Under the pieces are notes generated by a model, which saw only the letters and a list, made by a program, of their open reading frames with translations, did not search any database and was not told the DNA's origin. Below are positions 1-9,544 of a DNA stretch of 64,000 bases, piece after piece (within the stretch, counting starts at the first letter, position 1; each line of letters opens with the position of its first letter). The stretch comes from Clostridium_AD sp036569345 (GTDB taxonomy: Bacteria; Bacillota; Clostridia; Clostridiales; Clostridiaceae), in the NCBI RefSeq assembly GCF_036569345.1, contig NZ_DATCQT010000090.1, positions 6,417 through 70,416 on the forward strand, given 5' to 3'. The translations under genes and the position numbers were made by a program.

Positions 1-494
1 TAATCTTCTTTTATATATAAATGTCTTGCCATGTCAATATAATAATTTAATTTGTTATCTTCTAATGATGCTTGTAAATGTAAATCATAGTACTTGGAAG
101 TAATTGATTGTATTTTCTCAAAATCTCTTTTATCTAAGTAAAAATTAAACAACATATGTATTAGCTCAATAGCTAAGTCGTAGTAATTATATTTTTCAGC
201 AAACTCCAAATTATAGGATACCTTAGTTTCAAAATCTACATTTTTATCATCATACTTTTTTAAAATATTAATATTTTCCTGAACTTGCTCTAATACATTT
301 TCTTTTAAATATTCAATATCTATGTCCAATTTTTCACTTATAAGATCTAGAATCCAAGATTCCGCCATGACTTTGTTGTTTTCTATACAACTCATCTTAG
401 ATACTGAGATTTTATCACCGCATATCTCTTTCAAGGTATACCCCTTATATATTCTACTTCTTTTTATCTTTTCTCCCGTTGATAATATTTTCAT
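1..494 (-). CDS. HTH/TPR-type transcriptional regulator, C-terminus outside the window
   Basis: Reading the minus strand from the ATG at 494 gives an open frame of 164 codons that runs off the left edge. It begins MKILSTGEKIKRSRIYKGYT, which matches the start of an XRE-type helix-turn-helix and closely resembles the N-terminus of the next gene (MEILSLGEKIKRKRKELNMT). The HTH occupies roughly residues 5-65; helical tetratricopeptide-like sequence follows. Such HTH plus TPR proteins are usually transcription factors controlled by a peptide or partner bound to the TPR part. GAGG abuts the ATG at 494, so the in-frame ATG at 500 is an alternative start. The ligand and target are unknown. Confidence 0.7.
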   Translation of the reverse strand, partial: MKILSTGEKIKRSRIYKGYTLKEICGDKISVSKMSCIENNKVMAESWILDLISEKLDIDIEYLKENVLEQVQENINILKKYDDKNVDFETKVSYNLEFAEKYNYYDLAIELIHMLFNFYLDKRDFEKIQSITSKYYDLHLQASLEDNKLNYYIDMARHLYIKED

Positions 495-613
495 CCTCAT
501 CACCTATCCACAGATTAAATAGCTAATTTATGAATTAAAGGGTCTAACAAATAAATAATAAGTAATATGCTTGTTATTTGCTCGTCCCTATCCATAAAAT
601 AGTTTTACTTAAA

Positions 614-1912
614 TCACTTGATTATTCCCAATTTCGTAAATAATTCCACACCTTCATTTAAATATTTAGCCGCGTCTGTTGCTCTACCACCTTCAATATA
701 AAACTTTCCAATCATTATAGATATTTCAGCAGCCTCTTTTATTTGATCTTGTTCTTTTACAAAATTTAGTGCTTGTAATAAAGTTTTTTCTGCTTCATCC
801 TTATTGCCTTCTAATAGATCTACTCTATATTTTAATAAATAATAATGATATAAGGCCTTATAATTACCATCTTCTATATATTCTAGAATATTTTTTAAAG
901 CTTCTTTCGCTTTATCTACTGATTTAAGCTTAATGTGATTTTCACAAATATTTGCTAAGGTTTCTATTAACTTTATGTCATTAGTCTTTTCCCTAATTTC
1001 CTTAGCTTTATATAAGTGTATAAAAGATTCTTCCATGTTTTCAAATTCATAAAACAATCTTCCCAAATTGTTTTCTATCTCTGATACATAAATTAAATTG
1101 TTAACTTCATTAAACACTTTCAGTGTATTTAAAGAATATTTTATTGCATTAACAACATCACTTTTTTTATTATATTCATATGCTAACAATAAAAGTGAAT
1201 TAGCATATTCTTTTTTATTATCTATTTGCTTAAACTTTTCCTGAGCTAAATATGAATATTTAACAGCTTTATCCATATCTTCTAGCTTAAAACACGTATA
1301 ACCAATGTAATAATATATTTCACCTAATAAAAAATCGTTTCCCATTTGATTGTCCATAAAAACCTTTTCGCCTTGTCTAAAATAACTTGAAGCCGACTGA
1401 TAACCCTTAAGTTTAAGTGTTATTTTACCGAGTTTTAGAAAAGTTCTAATTATTTCTTCATACGAATTATTTTTAATAAAAATAACATTTGAAGAAAGAA
1501 AAACCTCTTGAGCTGCCGCAATGTCGTCCTTAGCCATATATATATCCCCTCTTAGAGATAAATTTTTGGCTTTTCTATATTCCAACTTGTATTTTTCAGA
1601 ATAAAATATAGATTTGTCAATGTTTTGCTCAGCCTGTACTAAATCATTATTTAAAATAAGTGCTTCAGCAATATTTTGATAAAACAAACATATTTTCTCT
1701 GCTTGAGCTTCCTCTGACTCCATAAGGTATTCAACAGATGTGTTTAATGTACTTGCCAAATATTCTAATAAATCCATACTCGGGTTAGATTTTCCAGATT
1801 CAACAAGACTAATTTGTCCTGGTGTTATTCTATTTCCCGCAAGGTCTTTTAATGTCATATTCAGCTCTTTTCTTTTCCTCTTTATCTTTTCCCCTAAAGA
1901 CAATATTTCCAT
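614..1912 (-). CDS. HTH-TPR transcriptional regulator (XRE N-terminus, TPR repeats)
   Basis: A 432-residue cytoplasmic protein. Residues 1-65 are an XRE/Cro-type helix-turn-helix (GEKIKRKRKELNMTLKDLAG, then TPGQISLVESGKSNPSMDLL). The rest is a series of about eight TPR-like helical pairs (for example AKNLSLRGDIYMAKDDIAAA and NNLGRLFYEFENMEESF). This is the layout of RRNPP-like and clostridial TPR regulators that respond to peptides or protein partners. The start at 1912 is chosen because GGAAGAG lies just upstream; a longer frame to 1957 has no good ribosome site. It is a paralogue of the preceding partial gene, in the same orientation about 120 bp away. The target is unknown. Confidence 0.75.
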   Translation of the reverse strand: MEILSLGEKIKRKRKELNMTLKDLAGNRITPGQISLVESGKSNPSMDLLEYLASTLNTSVEYLMESEEAQAEKICLFYQNIAEALILNNDLVQAEQNIDKSIFYSEKYKLEYRKAKNLSLRGDIYMAKDDIAAAQEVFLSSNVIFIKNNSYEEIIRTFLKLGKITLKLKGYQSASSYFRQGEKVFMDNQMGNDFLLGEIYYYIGYTCFKLEDMDKAVKYSYLAQEKFKQIDNKKEYANSLLLLAYEYNKKSDVVNAIKYSLNTLKVFNEVNNLIYVSEIENNLGRLFYEFENMEESFIHLYKAKEIREKTNDIKLIETLANICENHIKLKSVDKAKEALKNILEYIEDGNYKALYHYYLLKYRVDLLEGNKDEAEKTLLQALNFVKEQDQIKEAAEISIMIGKFYIEGGRATDAAKYLNEGVELFTKLGIIK

Positions 1913-2106
1913 AATCACTCTTCCTTTACAACATGGTAATGTACAAAACACATTCAAATAAACAACAAGTTTATATATTAGTTTTTATTCATCCACCTAA
2001 AATATTATTAATTTAAACAATCTTAGACAATTTTATTTAATTATAACATAGATTGCCTATATGTTTCTAATTATATGAACAGGTTTTGAATATTCCACGA
2101 ACAAAA

Positions 2107-2170
2107 TTAAACTAAATTAATTAAACTCCAAACCATATCTATTAATATAGTTTGGAGTCTCTTAATTTTT
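2107..2170 (-). terminator. Probable rho-independent terminator
   Basis: AACTCCAAACCATAT and its near-complement ATATAGTTTGGAGT form a hairpin of about 14 bp between the small YtxH-like gene and the HTH-TPR gene. T-rich sequence lies on both sides, so it could act in either direction. It most likely ends transcription of the 58-residue gene on the minus strand. Confidence 0.5.
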
Positions 2171-2347
2171 TTATAAGATATAGTCCTTTACGCTATCATA
2201 AACATCGCCTGCCATATTCATAACCATTTTGCCAGTTCTTTTAGCTCTTCTTCTTGTATTTCTGTCCATATTCGGAATTAACATTACACCTGCTGCTACT
2301 CCAATTATTGCACCTGCTGTAATTGTTGATATAAATTTGTTTTGCAT
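2171..2347 (-). CDS. Small YtxH-like membrane protein (58 aa)
   Basis: The minus strand encodes a 58-residue protein starting MQNKFISTITAGAIIGVAAG, ending YDSVKDYIL and stopping with TAA. Residues 6-25 form a small-residue transmembrane segment, followed by a basic stretch (NRNTRRRAKRTGK-like) and a short helix. This is the shape of YtxH-like general-stress proteins, though those are usually longer. A GAGG lies about 11 bases upstream of the ATG. Nearly the whole intergenic segment is coding, which supports it as real. Function unknown; a single-pass inner-membrane location is inferred. Confidence 0.6.
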   Translation of the reverse strand: MQNKFISTITAGAIIGVAAGVMLIPNMDRNTRRRAKRTGKMVMNMAGDVYDSVKDYIL

Positions 2348-2501
2348 AATTTACACATCCTCTCTTTATTTATTTATACTTTATAGCATGTGCATTTTTA
2401 GTTTAATTAATGTATTTTTTTAATAACAATAACGCAAAAAAATAGTGAACATTTTCATTCTTTTATAGTGAAATTTTTATAAAATATCTTAAATAATAGA
2501 G

Positions 2502-5225
2502 TTATGAGTAAACATCTGAAAGCTCTACTCTTATATTTTCATCTATACTTCTCACATTGCTACTATATAACATGTTTTCATGAAGTACCATTATTGACGG
2601 TAATTTGACTGTAAATTTGCTTCCTTTTCCAAATTCACTATCCACATAAATACTACCACCATGTAATTCTACAATGGACTTAACTAAACTAAGGCCAATG
2701 CCTGTGCCTTCTGCATTTCTTGATAATGATTTATCTACCTGCTTAAACCTATGAAATATCATATCCAAATATTCCTCTTTAATGCCAATTCCATTATCTC
2801 TAACTGATATTTCAACAAATTCATTTTTTTTCTTAACCTCAACGAATATCTCATCACCAATATCCGAAAATTTTATGGCATTTGAAATAAGATTTAATAC
2901 TATTCTCTCTATCTTTTCTGTATCACAAGCAATGATGTTTTCCTCAACATCCGTATCAAAAATAATATTTAAGCCTTTACTGTAAGTAAAGTCGGTCACA
3001 GATACCACTATTTCTTCTACAACTTCAACTATATTGTTATTAGATAGATTTAATTTAAAGAATCCTGCTTCAATTTTTGACAAATCAACTATATTATTAA
3101 TAATTTTAGATAATCTGTTGGAATTTTGTTTAATTGAGTCTATATATTTAATGAAAGAATCCTTTTTCTCGTCTAGAGATCCACTTTCGCAATACATATT
3201 AAATAACTGAGCGGTAGCAAATATAATATTTAGTGGTGTCTTAAGTTCATGAGATACATTAACAAGAAACTCTCCCTGTTGTTTTAGTGCTTTTTCCATA
3301 ACCATATTAGATTCTATTTCAGCAGTAACATCTATTATTAAAATTATTATTTCGCGGATTTCTCCATTCACCTCAAGCATAGGTTCAAAAACAATATTCC
3401 AATATACCCGGTTCCCATTTAGCAAAATATTTTTATTATTTAAATACTTAATTCTTTTTTCTTTTAAAACTTCACTAATACACTTACAATATTCACTTGA
3501 TTTAAAGTTTTCAAATAAATCTTCAACTTTTTTATTTTTTAATTCCACCATTGATTTAACCTCAGGTTTAAGTAACTTTATTATTTCAAATGCCTTTTTA
3601 TTAATATCAACAATTAATAAATCTAGGTTGGATAATCTAACAACAGGTAAATCAAAAGTATTTACCATCCTATTTAAAAATTCATATCTGCTTCTTATAA
3701 TTTCTTCATGTTTAAAATAGTCTGTCATATCTTTGCTACAAAGCACACCTAAAGTAAACTTTCCCTTACTATCATAAATAGGAGTTCCACTAATATCTAA
3801 TTGTAATGTTTTATAAGGAGACTTTACTGTTACTCTCATATTTTTAAATTTTTCACCCCTCATAACCCTACGAGCTGGAATATTTTCAGGATCAATTTTA
3901 TCTCCATTAGGATCATAAAAGTCAGATGGTTTATATCCATCACCTATATTGTTCATGTTGTCATAAGAAGAGAAAAACAGTTCTCTTGATGTTTTGTTTA
4001 ATAATGTATACTGTTCTTTACTATCAAAAATAGCAATAGAATCGGAAATGTTTTCTATGATAGCCTCTAGTTCCTTTTTCTGTTCTTCAATTTTTCTAGA
4101 TTGATTTATTGTTTCTGTAATATCATGAAAACACGATACTATCATTGTTAACTTTCCAAGGGAATTATAAATCGGTATTGAACTTATTTCAGCAAAATAT
4201 TCTATATTTGGATGACGTACAAATATTTTAACGCTTTTTACTATTTCACCTCTTAATGCTCTAACCGATGGAAAGTTTTCAAATGGTATCTCATTTCCCA
4301 CCATATCAAATACTTTAGTGTCTTTTAGCGCTTCCCCTAGTGTAACTCCCTTACCTGATTGATAAATAAACCTCTTTGCTTCTGAATTTACCATTGTAAG
4401 TTCACCTTTGTTATCAGCAAACATTACTCCCTCAGATAAATTTTCAAGTATACTAACTAGCTGTGTATTATGTTCTTCTAGCTGCTGCTTTTGCAAATTA
4501 ATTATCTTGTTTTTCCTCTCCAAATTCTGATTTTCAAAAACCCTCTGAGTAACCTCAGTCACGATTTCAAATATGTATTTCATCTTTCCATTTTCATATA
4601 TAGCTGTTTGATTAAACCTCCAATAAGTTATTTCTTCCACTGAATTATTAAATACGATTTCCTTTATATAGCTACTTTTTAAAGAACTAAAAATAGAGTT
4701 ATAAATAAGTTCGGCTTGGCTACCTACAAAATCCTTTACAATTTCTCCTATAGGTCTACCTAAAGTATCACTATATTTTTCAAAATTTGAATCTGTTAAA
4801 TCAATATATTTTTGATTTGCCTTAAGCAATATTAAATCTGGCACACTGTAAACAGCTACTCCTGATATGTTATCTAAAAATGATTGTTCCACAAAAATGA
4901 GTTTATCATTAAGTTTAGAATTTGGTCTTTTGGAAAAAGTATATTTTCTTTCATTAATTTTACTACCATCAAAAAGTGATATAGTGACGTCACGTGCTTC
5001 AAGGGTTTTTGTGAATATGTATCCTAAGTACTTGCAACTTATATTCTGAGGGAATTTCAAAAAATTGATTTTCAGCATATGACAAATTTCTATAATGGTT
5101 TTACCTAACAATTCAACATCTGTATACCCTGTAAAATTAAGAAATTCTTTATTAACCTCTGTTACAATGTTGTCACATAGATACAAATATGGTTTTATCA
5201 TTTTGTTTTTTAAAAAATCACCCAA
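2502..5225 (-). CDS. Multi-PAS sensor histidine kinase (orphan)
   Basis: A 907-residue kinase with no convincing transmembrane segment, so probably cytoplasmic. The first about 660 residues hold four or five PAS-type domains (near 10-120, 120-235, 250-375, 385-510, 515-650) joined by coiled coil. The catalytic core follows: H-box SHELKTPLNI, N-box NLISNAIKFS, G1 box DNGIGIKEEY and G2 box GTGIGLSLV. The start is TTG at 5225, supported by GGAGG seven bases upstream. No response regulator lies beside it, so it is an orphan kinase. In clostridia multi-PAS orphan kinases often feed Spo0A, but nothing here shows its partner. The sensed signal is unknown. Confidence 0.9.
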   Translation of the reverse strand: MGDFLKNKMIKPYLYLCDNIVTEVNKEFLNFTGYTDVELLGKTIIEICHMLKINFLKFPQNISCKYLGYIFTKTLEARDVTISLFDGSKINERKYTFSKRPNSKLNDKLIFVEQSFLDNISGVAVYSVPDLILLKANQKYIDLTDSNFEKYSDTLGRPIGEIVKDFVGSQAELIYNSIFSSLKSSYIKEIVFNNSVEEITYWRFNQTAIYENGKMKYIFEIVTEVTQRVFENQNLERKNKIINLQKQQLEEHNTQLVSILENLSEGVMFADNKGELTMVNSEAKRFIYQSGKGVTLGEALKDTKVFDMVGNEIPFENFPSVRALRGEIVKSVKIFVRHPNIEYFAEISSIPIYNSLGKLTMIVSCFHDITETINQSRKIEEQKKELEAIIENISDSIAIFDSKEQYTLLNKTSRELFFSSYDNMNNIGDGYKPSDFYDPNGDKIDPENIPARRVMRGEKFKNMRVTVKSPYKTLQLDISGTPIYDSKGKFTLGVLCSKDMTDYFKHEEIIRSRYEFLNRMVNTFDLPVVRLSNLDLLIVDINKKAFEIIKLLKPEVKSMVELKNKKVEDLFENFKSSEYCKCISEVLKEKRIKYLNNKNILLNGNRVYWNIVFEPMLEVNGEIREIIILIIDVTAEIESNMVMEKALKQQGEFLVNVSHELKTPLNIIFATAQLFNMYCESGSLDEKKDSFIKYIDSIKQNSNRLSKIINNIVDLSKIEAGFFKLNLSNNNIVEVVEEIVVSVTDFTYSKGLNIIFDTDVEENIIACDTEKIERIVLNLISNAIKFSDIGDEIFVEVKKKNEFVEISVRDNGIGIKEEYLDMIFHRFKQVDKSLSRNAEGTGIGLSLVKSIVELHGGSIYVDSEFGKGSKFTVKLPSIMVLHENMLYSSNVRSIDENIRVELSDVYS

Positions 5226-5265
5226 TATATTACCTCCATATTTTGTATTATATCCATATATTTAT

Positions 5266-6219
5266 TTACTTGATTAGTTCTAATAAATAAGTAATAAACT
5301 TTGTTTTCTCGACGCTGGTTAGCTTCTTTATTAAACTAATAGTATCTCCTGGATTTAAGTTGTATTCATTAATAATATCATTAAATGAATATTTTTTTAT
5401 TTTTTCTTCTATTTTTTCTTTTATTTCTTCATTATTTTCCTCTTTAATTTTCTTATCCTTTGAATTTACAACAATTATATTGTTCTCTCCACTAGGAGCT
5501 ATTTTTAGAATTTCTTCTTTTACATCCTCACTGGCTACATTTATAATATTTTTAAGTAACCATTTTTCCACAACCTTATCTGACTTTATCCCTAATTGTT
5601 CTTTACATTTTTCATCAACAAGTTCGTTAAACAAATCTCCAGTGTGGCTATCCACCTTAACAAATATAACTTCTAATCCACTCTTCATAAGACCTTGCAT
5701 TTTCTTGTAATATTCCTTTGAAGATTCTTCTTTTCTCTCCCAAAATCCTGTAGCATGGTAACATATCCCAACATAATCATGAAATATTACTACTTTCTTT
5801 TCTCCCTTTAATAAAGCATACTGGCAGGCCTTTGCTGCGCCTTCTAATTCCCCTGCTATTTGTCTTATATTTTTAGTTGAATCACTTTTACTAGTCCCGC
5901 TCTCTATATGTAGAACTATACTGTTACGCACAGCTACCACCCCATAAGAATATTCTTCACTGGTTGAATTATAACTTCCATCAACATAAACATGAAGGCA
6001 ATCTTTTGGGTAATTATCATCTATTTTATTAAAAACATTTGAAGCACCCTTTAAAAACTCTTTAGCATCATTTGGGTCCTCAAAGCTTTTATATTTAGCA
6101 CCTTTTACTCCTTTTACATATTTTAAACACTCTGCCCAAGTGCCAACTATTTTATTTTCTATTTTCTCGTTAGTACTAGCATTAAATCCTTCCTTTATCG
6201 CATAAACTTTCTTTCCCAT
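5266..6219 (-). CDS. Viroplasmin-RNase H family protein
   Basis: A 317-residue protein with an N-terminal caulimovirus-viroplasmin-like domain (residues 1-60, KKVYAIKEGFN...GTWAECLKYVKG), which in this family binds RNA:DNA hybrids. A type 1 RNase H domain follows at about 75-215. The acidic residues are visible in YVDGSYN, GELEGAAKA, IFHDYVG and VDSHTGDLFNELVDEKC. The family cleaves RNA in RNA:DNA hybrids during replication and repair. A lysine/glutamate-rich linker and a short helical C-terminal domain of about 40 residues (FNDIINEYNLNPGDTISLIK) extend it beyond the usual length. AAGGAG precedes the ATG. It is read on its own, upstream of the histidine kinase. Confidence 0.85.
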   Translation of the reverse strand: MGKKVYAIKEGFNASTNEKIENKIVGTWAECLKYVKGVKGAKYKSFEDPNDAKEFLKGASNVFNKIDDNYPKDCLHVYVDGSYNSTSEEYSYGVVAVRNSIVLHIESGTSKSDSTKNIRQIAGELEGAAKACQYALLKGEKKVVIFHDYVGICYHATGFWERKEESSKEYYKKMQGLMKSGLEVIFVKVDSHTGDLFNELVDEKCKEQLGIKSDKVVEKWLLKNIINVASEDVKEEILKIAPSGENNIIVVNSKDKKIKEENNEEIKEKIEEKIKKYSFNDIINEYNLNPGDTISLIKKLTSVEKTKFITYLLELIK

Positions 6220-6560
6220 TTTATCTGTTCTCCTTTTTAAAATCTACGCCATATGTTAAAACATAGATATATTATCCCCTACCCCAAAAACTATTATAAA
6301 TAAATTATACAACAAATAATATATTTATCAATTATTTCTTACATTATTTACATTTCCAAATTCTATTAGGTTCGTTGGACAAGACTACAAATAAATACTA
6401 TAATAACTCATATAAGTTGATATTCGCGTTATGTATTTTGCGTAACATATAAAATTTGTAAATTATTTTAACAAAATTATAATTGTTTTAATAAAAATAT
6501 AATTCGAACATTTTCAATTATCAAAAATAAAGAAAAATATATTAGATGAAAGGATGGTGA

Positions 6561-6623
6561 ATGAAGCGAAATCCACACTACTCTAAAAGCATAGTGGTTT
6601 TCTTGCTTCTATTATATGAATAA
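6561..6623 (+). CDS. Short leader ORF overlapping the ftsH-like gene
   Basis: AAAGGATGGTGA precedes an ATG at 6561 that opens a 20-codon frame (MKRNPHYSKS, then a Val/Leu-rich tail). Its TAA at 6621 overlaps the ftsH-like ATG at 6616 by eight bases in another frame. The ftsH-like ATG has no ribosome site of its own (TTCTATTAT precedes it), so I infer translational coupling to this leader. The leader also spans an imperfect hairpin (GAAGC...GCTTC, CCAC...GTGG) that could hide signals. Its peptide could be a short hydrophobic stretch with a role of its own; only the overlap is seen directly. Confidence 0.45.
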   Translation: MKRNPHYSKSIVVFLLLLYE

Positions 6624-8397
6624 AATTAAAAACAAATATATTTTTATCCCTATTGTAACTGCTGTTTTTTCATTAATATTTCTGATTTTTATAAGTAATA
6701 CCTTTAAAGTATCTACAAATAAAAAATATACTGACTTTCTTAAAGATACTTCAAAAAACATAGTCTCAACAGTGTACGTAACAACCTCTCCTATAATTCA
6801 AGTTAAACTTAAAGATGGTACCATTTACCAAACGGATAATCCAAGAACTAATAATTTCAAAGATGTATTGCTTAAGGATGGAATAAATGTTTCTGAGCAG
6901 GCTCTAACAAATCCCGCTGAAATAGCTTCAATTTCTGGATTTGTTATTTCTCTCATAGCACTAGGAATTATGACCTTCAAAACTACCAAGAGAAAGTCGA
7001 AAAGTATGTTCTCAGCTACTAATTTAGACGTTACAGCTGTTGAGGATATAGGTTTTAACTTTGAAAATGTAGCAGGTAATGAGGAAGCTAAAGATAGTGT
7101 ACAAGATGTAGTAGATTTTCTTAAAAATCCTGAAAAATATACCGCTTATGGTGCTAGAATGCCAAAAGGAGTAATTTTATATGGAGATCCAGGGACTGGT
7201 AAAACACTTCTAGCAAAAGCCGTTGCCGGAGAAGCAAATGTACCTTTTTATGCAGTATCCGGGTCTGATTTTGTTCAAATATATGTAGGGGTTGGTGCTG
7301 GTAGGATTAGAAGCTTATTTAAGAAAGCAAGAGGTCAAGGTAGAGCAGTTATCTTTATTGATGAAATTGATGCAATAGGCAAAAAAAGGGATAATGGACG
7401 CGGTGGCGGATCTGACGAAAAAGATCAAACACTTAACGCTCTTTTAACGGAAATGTCTGGTTTTAATGAAACAGAGGGCATAATTGTAATTGCAGCAACT
7501 AATCGGCTTGATATGCTAGACGAGGCTCTTCTAAGACCGGGTCGTTTTGATAGACATATTGAAGTTACATTACCTGATGTATCTGCTCGGGAGAAAATTT
7601 TAAAACTTCACTTTAAAAATAAGCCTGTTAAGGATATAGACTATACGGAATGGGCACATAAAACAACATCATTTTCAGGTGCAAAACTTGAGAATTTAAC
7701 AAATGAGGCTGCTATTATTGCATGTAAGGACAATGCTGTATTTATTGGAAATGAACAAATGGATAAAGCGTATTCAATAATGTTAGCTGGTTATGAAAAA
7801 GTTGATAGGGATTACATTAAAGAGGAGGATAGGAAAATAACCGCCTTCCACGAGGCAGGACATGCCCTGATTTCGCTTAAGATGTTACCAAATGATAAAG
7901 TATCAAAGGTAACTATAATCCCAACTACTAAAGGTGCTGGTGGTTATACACTAAGTATTCCAGAAGACACATTATATCAGAATAAAGAACATTTAAAGAA
8001 AAAAATAATGGTACTTTTAGGTGGTAGAGCTGCTGAAGAAATTATTTTCGGAGAGGACCATGTAACTACCGGTGCTTATAATGATTTGCAAAGAAGCACT
8101 CATATTGTAGCAAATATGATAACAGAATACGGAATGGGTGAATCCTTAGGTCTACTTACTATGAACAAGCTAAGTGAATCAGGATTTACAAACCAAGAAG
8201 CTGTATTTTTAGAATGTAAGAATTTAATTACAGAATTATATGAAGATGTTAAAAGGATTCTCACTGATGAAAAAGAATCTTTAGAGGCTATTACATCACT
8301 ATTAATTGAAAAAGAAACAATATATTATGAAGATTTTGCGAGCATTATCAAGGTTAATAACCTTATTGCAGATAATCGAAATAATGGAGTTGCATAA
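6616..8397 (+). CDS. FtsH-family membrane AAA protease (divergent)
   Basis: A 593-residue ATP-dependent zinc metalloprotease. It has an N-terminal membrane anchor (residues 8-26), a short extracytoplasmic domain and a second membrane segment near 105-120. The AAA module carries Walker A GDPGTGKT (from residue 191), Walker B VIFIDEIDAIG and SRH ALLRPGRFDRH. The protease active site is HEAGH at residue 413, with the third zinc ligand in TGAYNDLQRST. FtsH hexamers degrade misfolded membrane proteins and short-lived regulators. It is a little shorter than housekeeping FtsH (about 600-650 residues) and its periplasmic domain is divergent, so it may be a second paralogue. It lacks its own ribosome site and overlaps a leader ORF. 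Confidence 0.9.
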   Translation: MNKIKNKYIFIPIVTAVFSLIFLIFISNTFKVSTNKKYTDFLKDTSKNIVSTVYVTTSPIIQVKLKDGTIYQTDNPRTNNFKDVLLKDGINVSEQALTNPAEIASISGFVISLIALGIMTFKTTKRKSKSMFSATNLDVTAVEDIGFNFENVAGNEEAKDSVQDVVDFLKNPEKYTAYGARMPKGVILYGDPGTGKTLLAKAVAGEANVPFYAVSGSDFVQIYVGVGAGRIRSLFKKARGQGRAVIFIDEIDAIGKKRDNGRGGGSDEKDQTLNALLTEMSGFNETEGIIVIAATNRLDMLDEALLRPGRFDRHIEVTLPDVSAREKILKLHFKNKPVKDIDYTEWAHKTTSFSGAKLENLTNEAAIIACKDNAVFIGNEQMDKAYSIMLAGYEKVDRDYIKEEDRKITAFHEAGHALISLKMLPNDKVSKVTIIPTTKGAGGYTLSIPEDTLYQNKEHLKKKIMVLLGGRAAEEIIFGEDHVTTGAYNDLQRSTHIVANMITEYGMGESLGLLTMNKLSESGFTNQEAVFLECKNLITELYEDVKRILTDEKESLEAITSLLIEKETIYYEDFASIIKVNNLIADNRNNGVA

Positions 8398-8404
8398 ACC
8401 GTTT

Positions 8405-8436
8405 AAGACCCTCGAAGCGAAATCTTCGAGGGTCTT
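8405..8436. terminator. Bidirectional rho-independent terminator
   Basis: AAGACCCTCGAAG and CTTCGAGGGTCTT form a perfect 13-bp stem with a seven-base loop. It lies between the convergent ftsH-like and rhomboid genes, with T-rich tracts on both strands, so it should stop transcription from both sides. Confidence 0.9.
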
Positions 8437-8456
8437 TTATTTATAATTGTGACTTA

Positions 8457-9464
8457 TTAAGTTTCTGTTTTAAAATCTACCAAAAACGATACAATCATAC
8501 CACCAAGAAGTCCACCCACATGGGCGAAATTATCAATATTTGGTAGAGTGGCTCCTATAAATATATTTACAAATATAACTGATAAAATACTTTTTATAAA
8601 ACCACTTCCAGTTTTCCCTTTAGACTTAATTGCAAAAATAAGTACAGCACCAAGTAATCCAAAAATCGCTCCAGATGCCCCAATAGATACACTTGTTGAA
8701 AATATATAACTAAATACAGATGCACATATTCCAGACACAAAATAAATAGCAATATATTTGGCCTTTCCGTAAACTCTCTCAACCATTGGACCTATAGCAT
8801 AAAGTGAATACATATTGACACCTATATGCACAATTCCACCATGCAAAAACATACATGTGAAAAGTCTATAATACTGTCCTTGTGAAATAAGATTATTAAC
8901 CTTAGCTCCAAGAAAAATTAAAACATTAGTATCACTATTAAAAATGCTACCTTGCGCAGCTAAACTCAAATAAGCTGTAATTATATACATTACAATGTTT
9001 ATAATTATAATTCCAATAGTAATAACTGGTTTATCACTGATATTTATCTTTTGATTTTTAACATATAAATTGTTATTGCTCATCACTGCTGCTATCTCGT
9101 TAACTACCTGTATATTTACATTTTCAGAATAGTTTACTTTTTTTTCTGATATATTCACTCTAATTATTGGTTTTTCTAATATATTGCTTAAAGAAAGAGC
9201 TTTTGCCATTTCATCCTTGTCGGTTTCACCTTGAGACAATAATACATATATATTGTTTTTATCATTTGGAATGTCATACATCATTAATTGATGTAGCTTC
9301 ATCTCAGATTCAGTCATAAATATTACCCGATATAACACTCCACTTATGTCTTTACTAACTGTCCACATATCAGAATTGTTATTCTTACTTTTTATATCCT
9401 CTAATAAATATCCATGTTGCCTCGTCATACCATTTATAATGATATTTATATTTTTATCTTTCAT
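8457..9464 (-). CDS. Rhomboid family intramembrane serine protease
   Basis: A 335-residue protein. Residues 1-140 form a soluble N-terminal region and about 145-330 a six- to seven-helix membrane domain. The rhomboid signature is present: HGGIVHIGVNMYSLYAIGP in the second helix region, the nucleophile in SIGASGAIFGLLG and the general base in NFAHVGGLLGG. Rhomboids cut transmembrane substrates within the membrane. The extra N-terminal domain resembles clostridial and Bacillus YdcA/GluP-like forms but I do not recognise its fold. It ends against the terminator shared with the ftsH-like gene, and both act in membrane proteolysis. Substrate unknown. Confidence 0.85.
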   Translation of the reverse strand: MKDKNINIIINGMTRQHGYLLEDIKSKNNNSDMWTVSKDISGVLYRVIFMTESEMKLHQLMMYDIPNDKNNIYVLLSQGETDKDEMAKALSLSNILEKPIIRVNISEKKVNYSENVNIQVVNEIAAVMSNNNLYVKNQKINISDKPVITIGIIIINIVMYIITAYLSLAAQGSIFNSDTNVLIFLGAKVNNLISQGQYYRLFTCMFLHGGIVHIGVNMYSLYAIGPMVERVYGKAKYIAIYFVSGICASVFSYIFSTSVSIGASGAIFGLLGAVLIFAIKSKGKTGSGFIKSILSVIFVNIFIGATLPNIDNFAHVGGLLGGMIVSFLVDFKTET

Positions 9465-9477
9465 ATTCCAGCCCTAA

Positions 9478-9535
9478 AGTGCCACCCACGCTACAAGTGG
9501 CATGTGAAAGTGCCACTTGCCACATGTGTGGCACT
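9478..9535. repeat. Nested inverted repeat (two stacked 8-bp palindromic arms)
   Basis: AGTGCCAC (9478-9485) pairs with GTGGCACT (9528-9535). Inside it AAGTGGCA (9495-9502) pairs with TGCCACTT (9511-9518). The GTGCCAC/GTGGCAC core occurs four times in 58 bases. It lies between the HD-GYP and rhomboid genes and lacks a T tract on either strand, so it is unlike the other terminators. It may be a REP-type element, an operator or a structured linker. Confidence 0.6.
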
Positions 9536-9544
9536 ATCCTTTTC

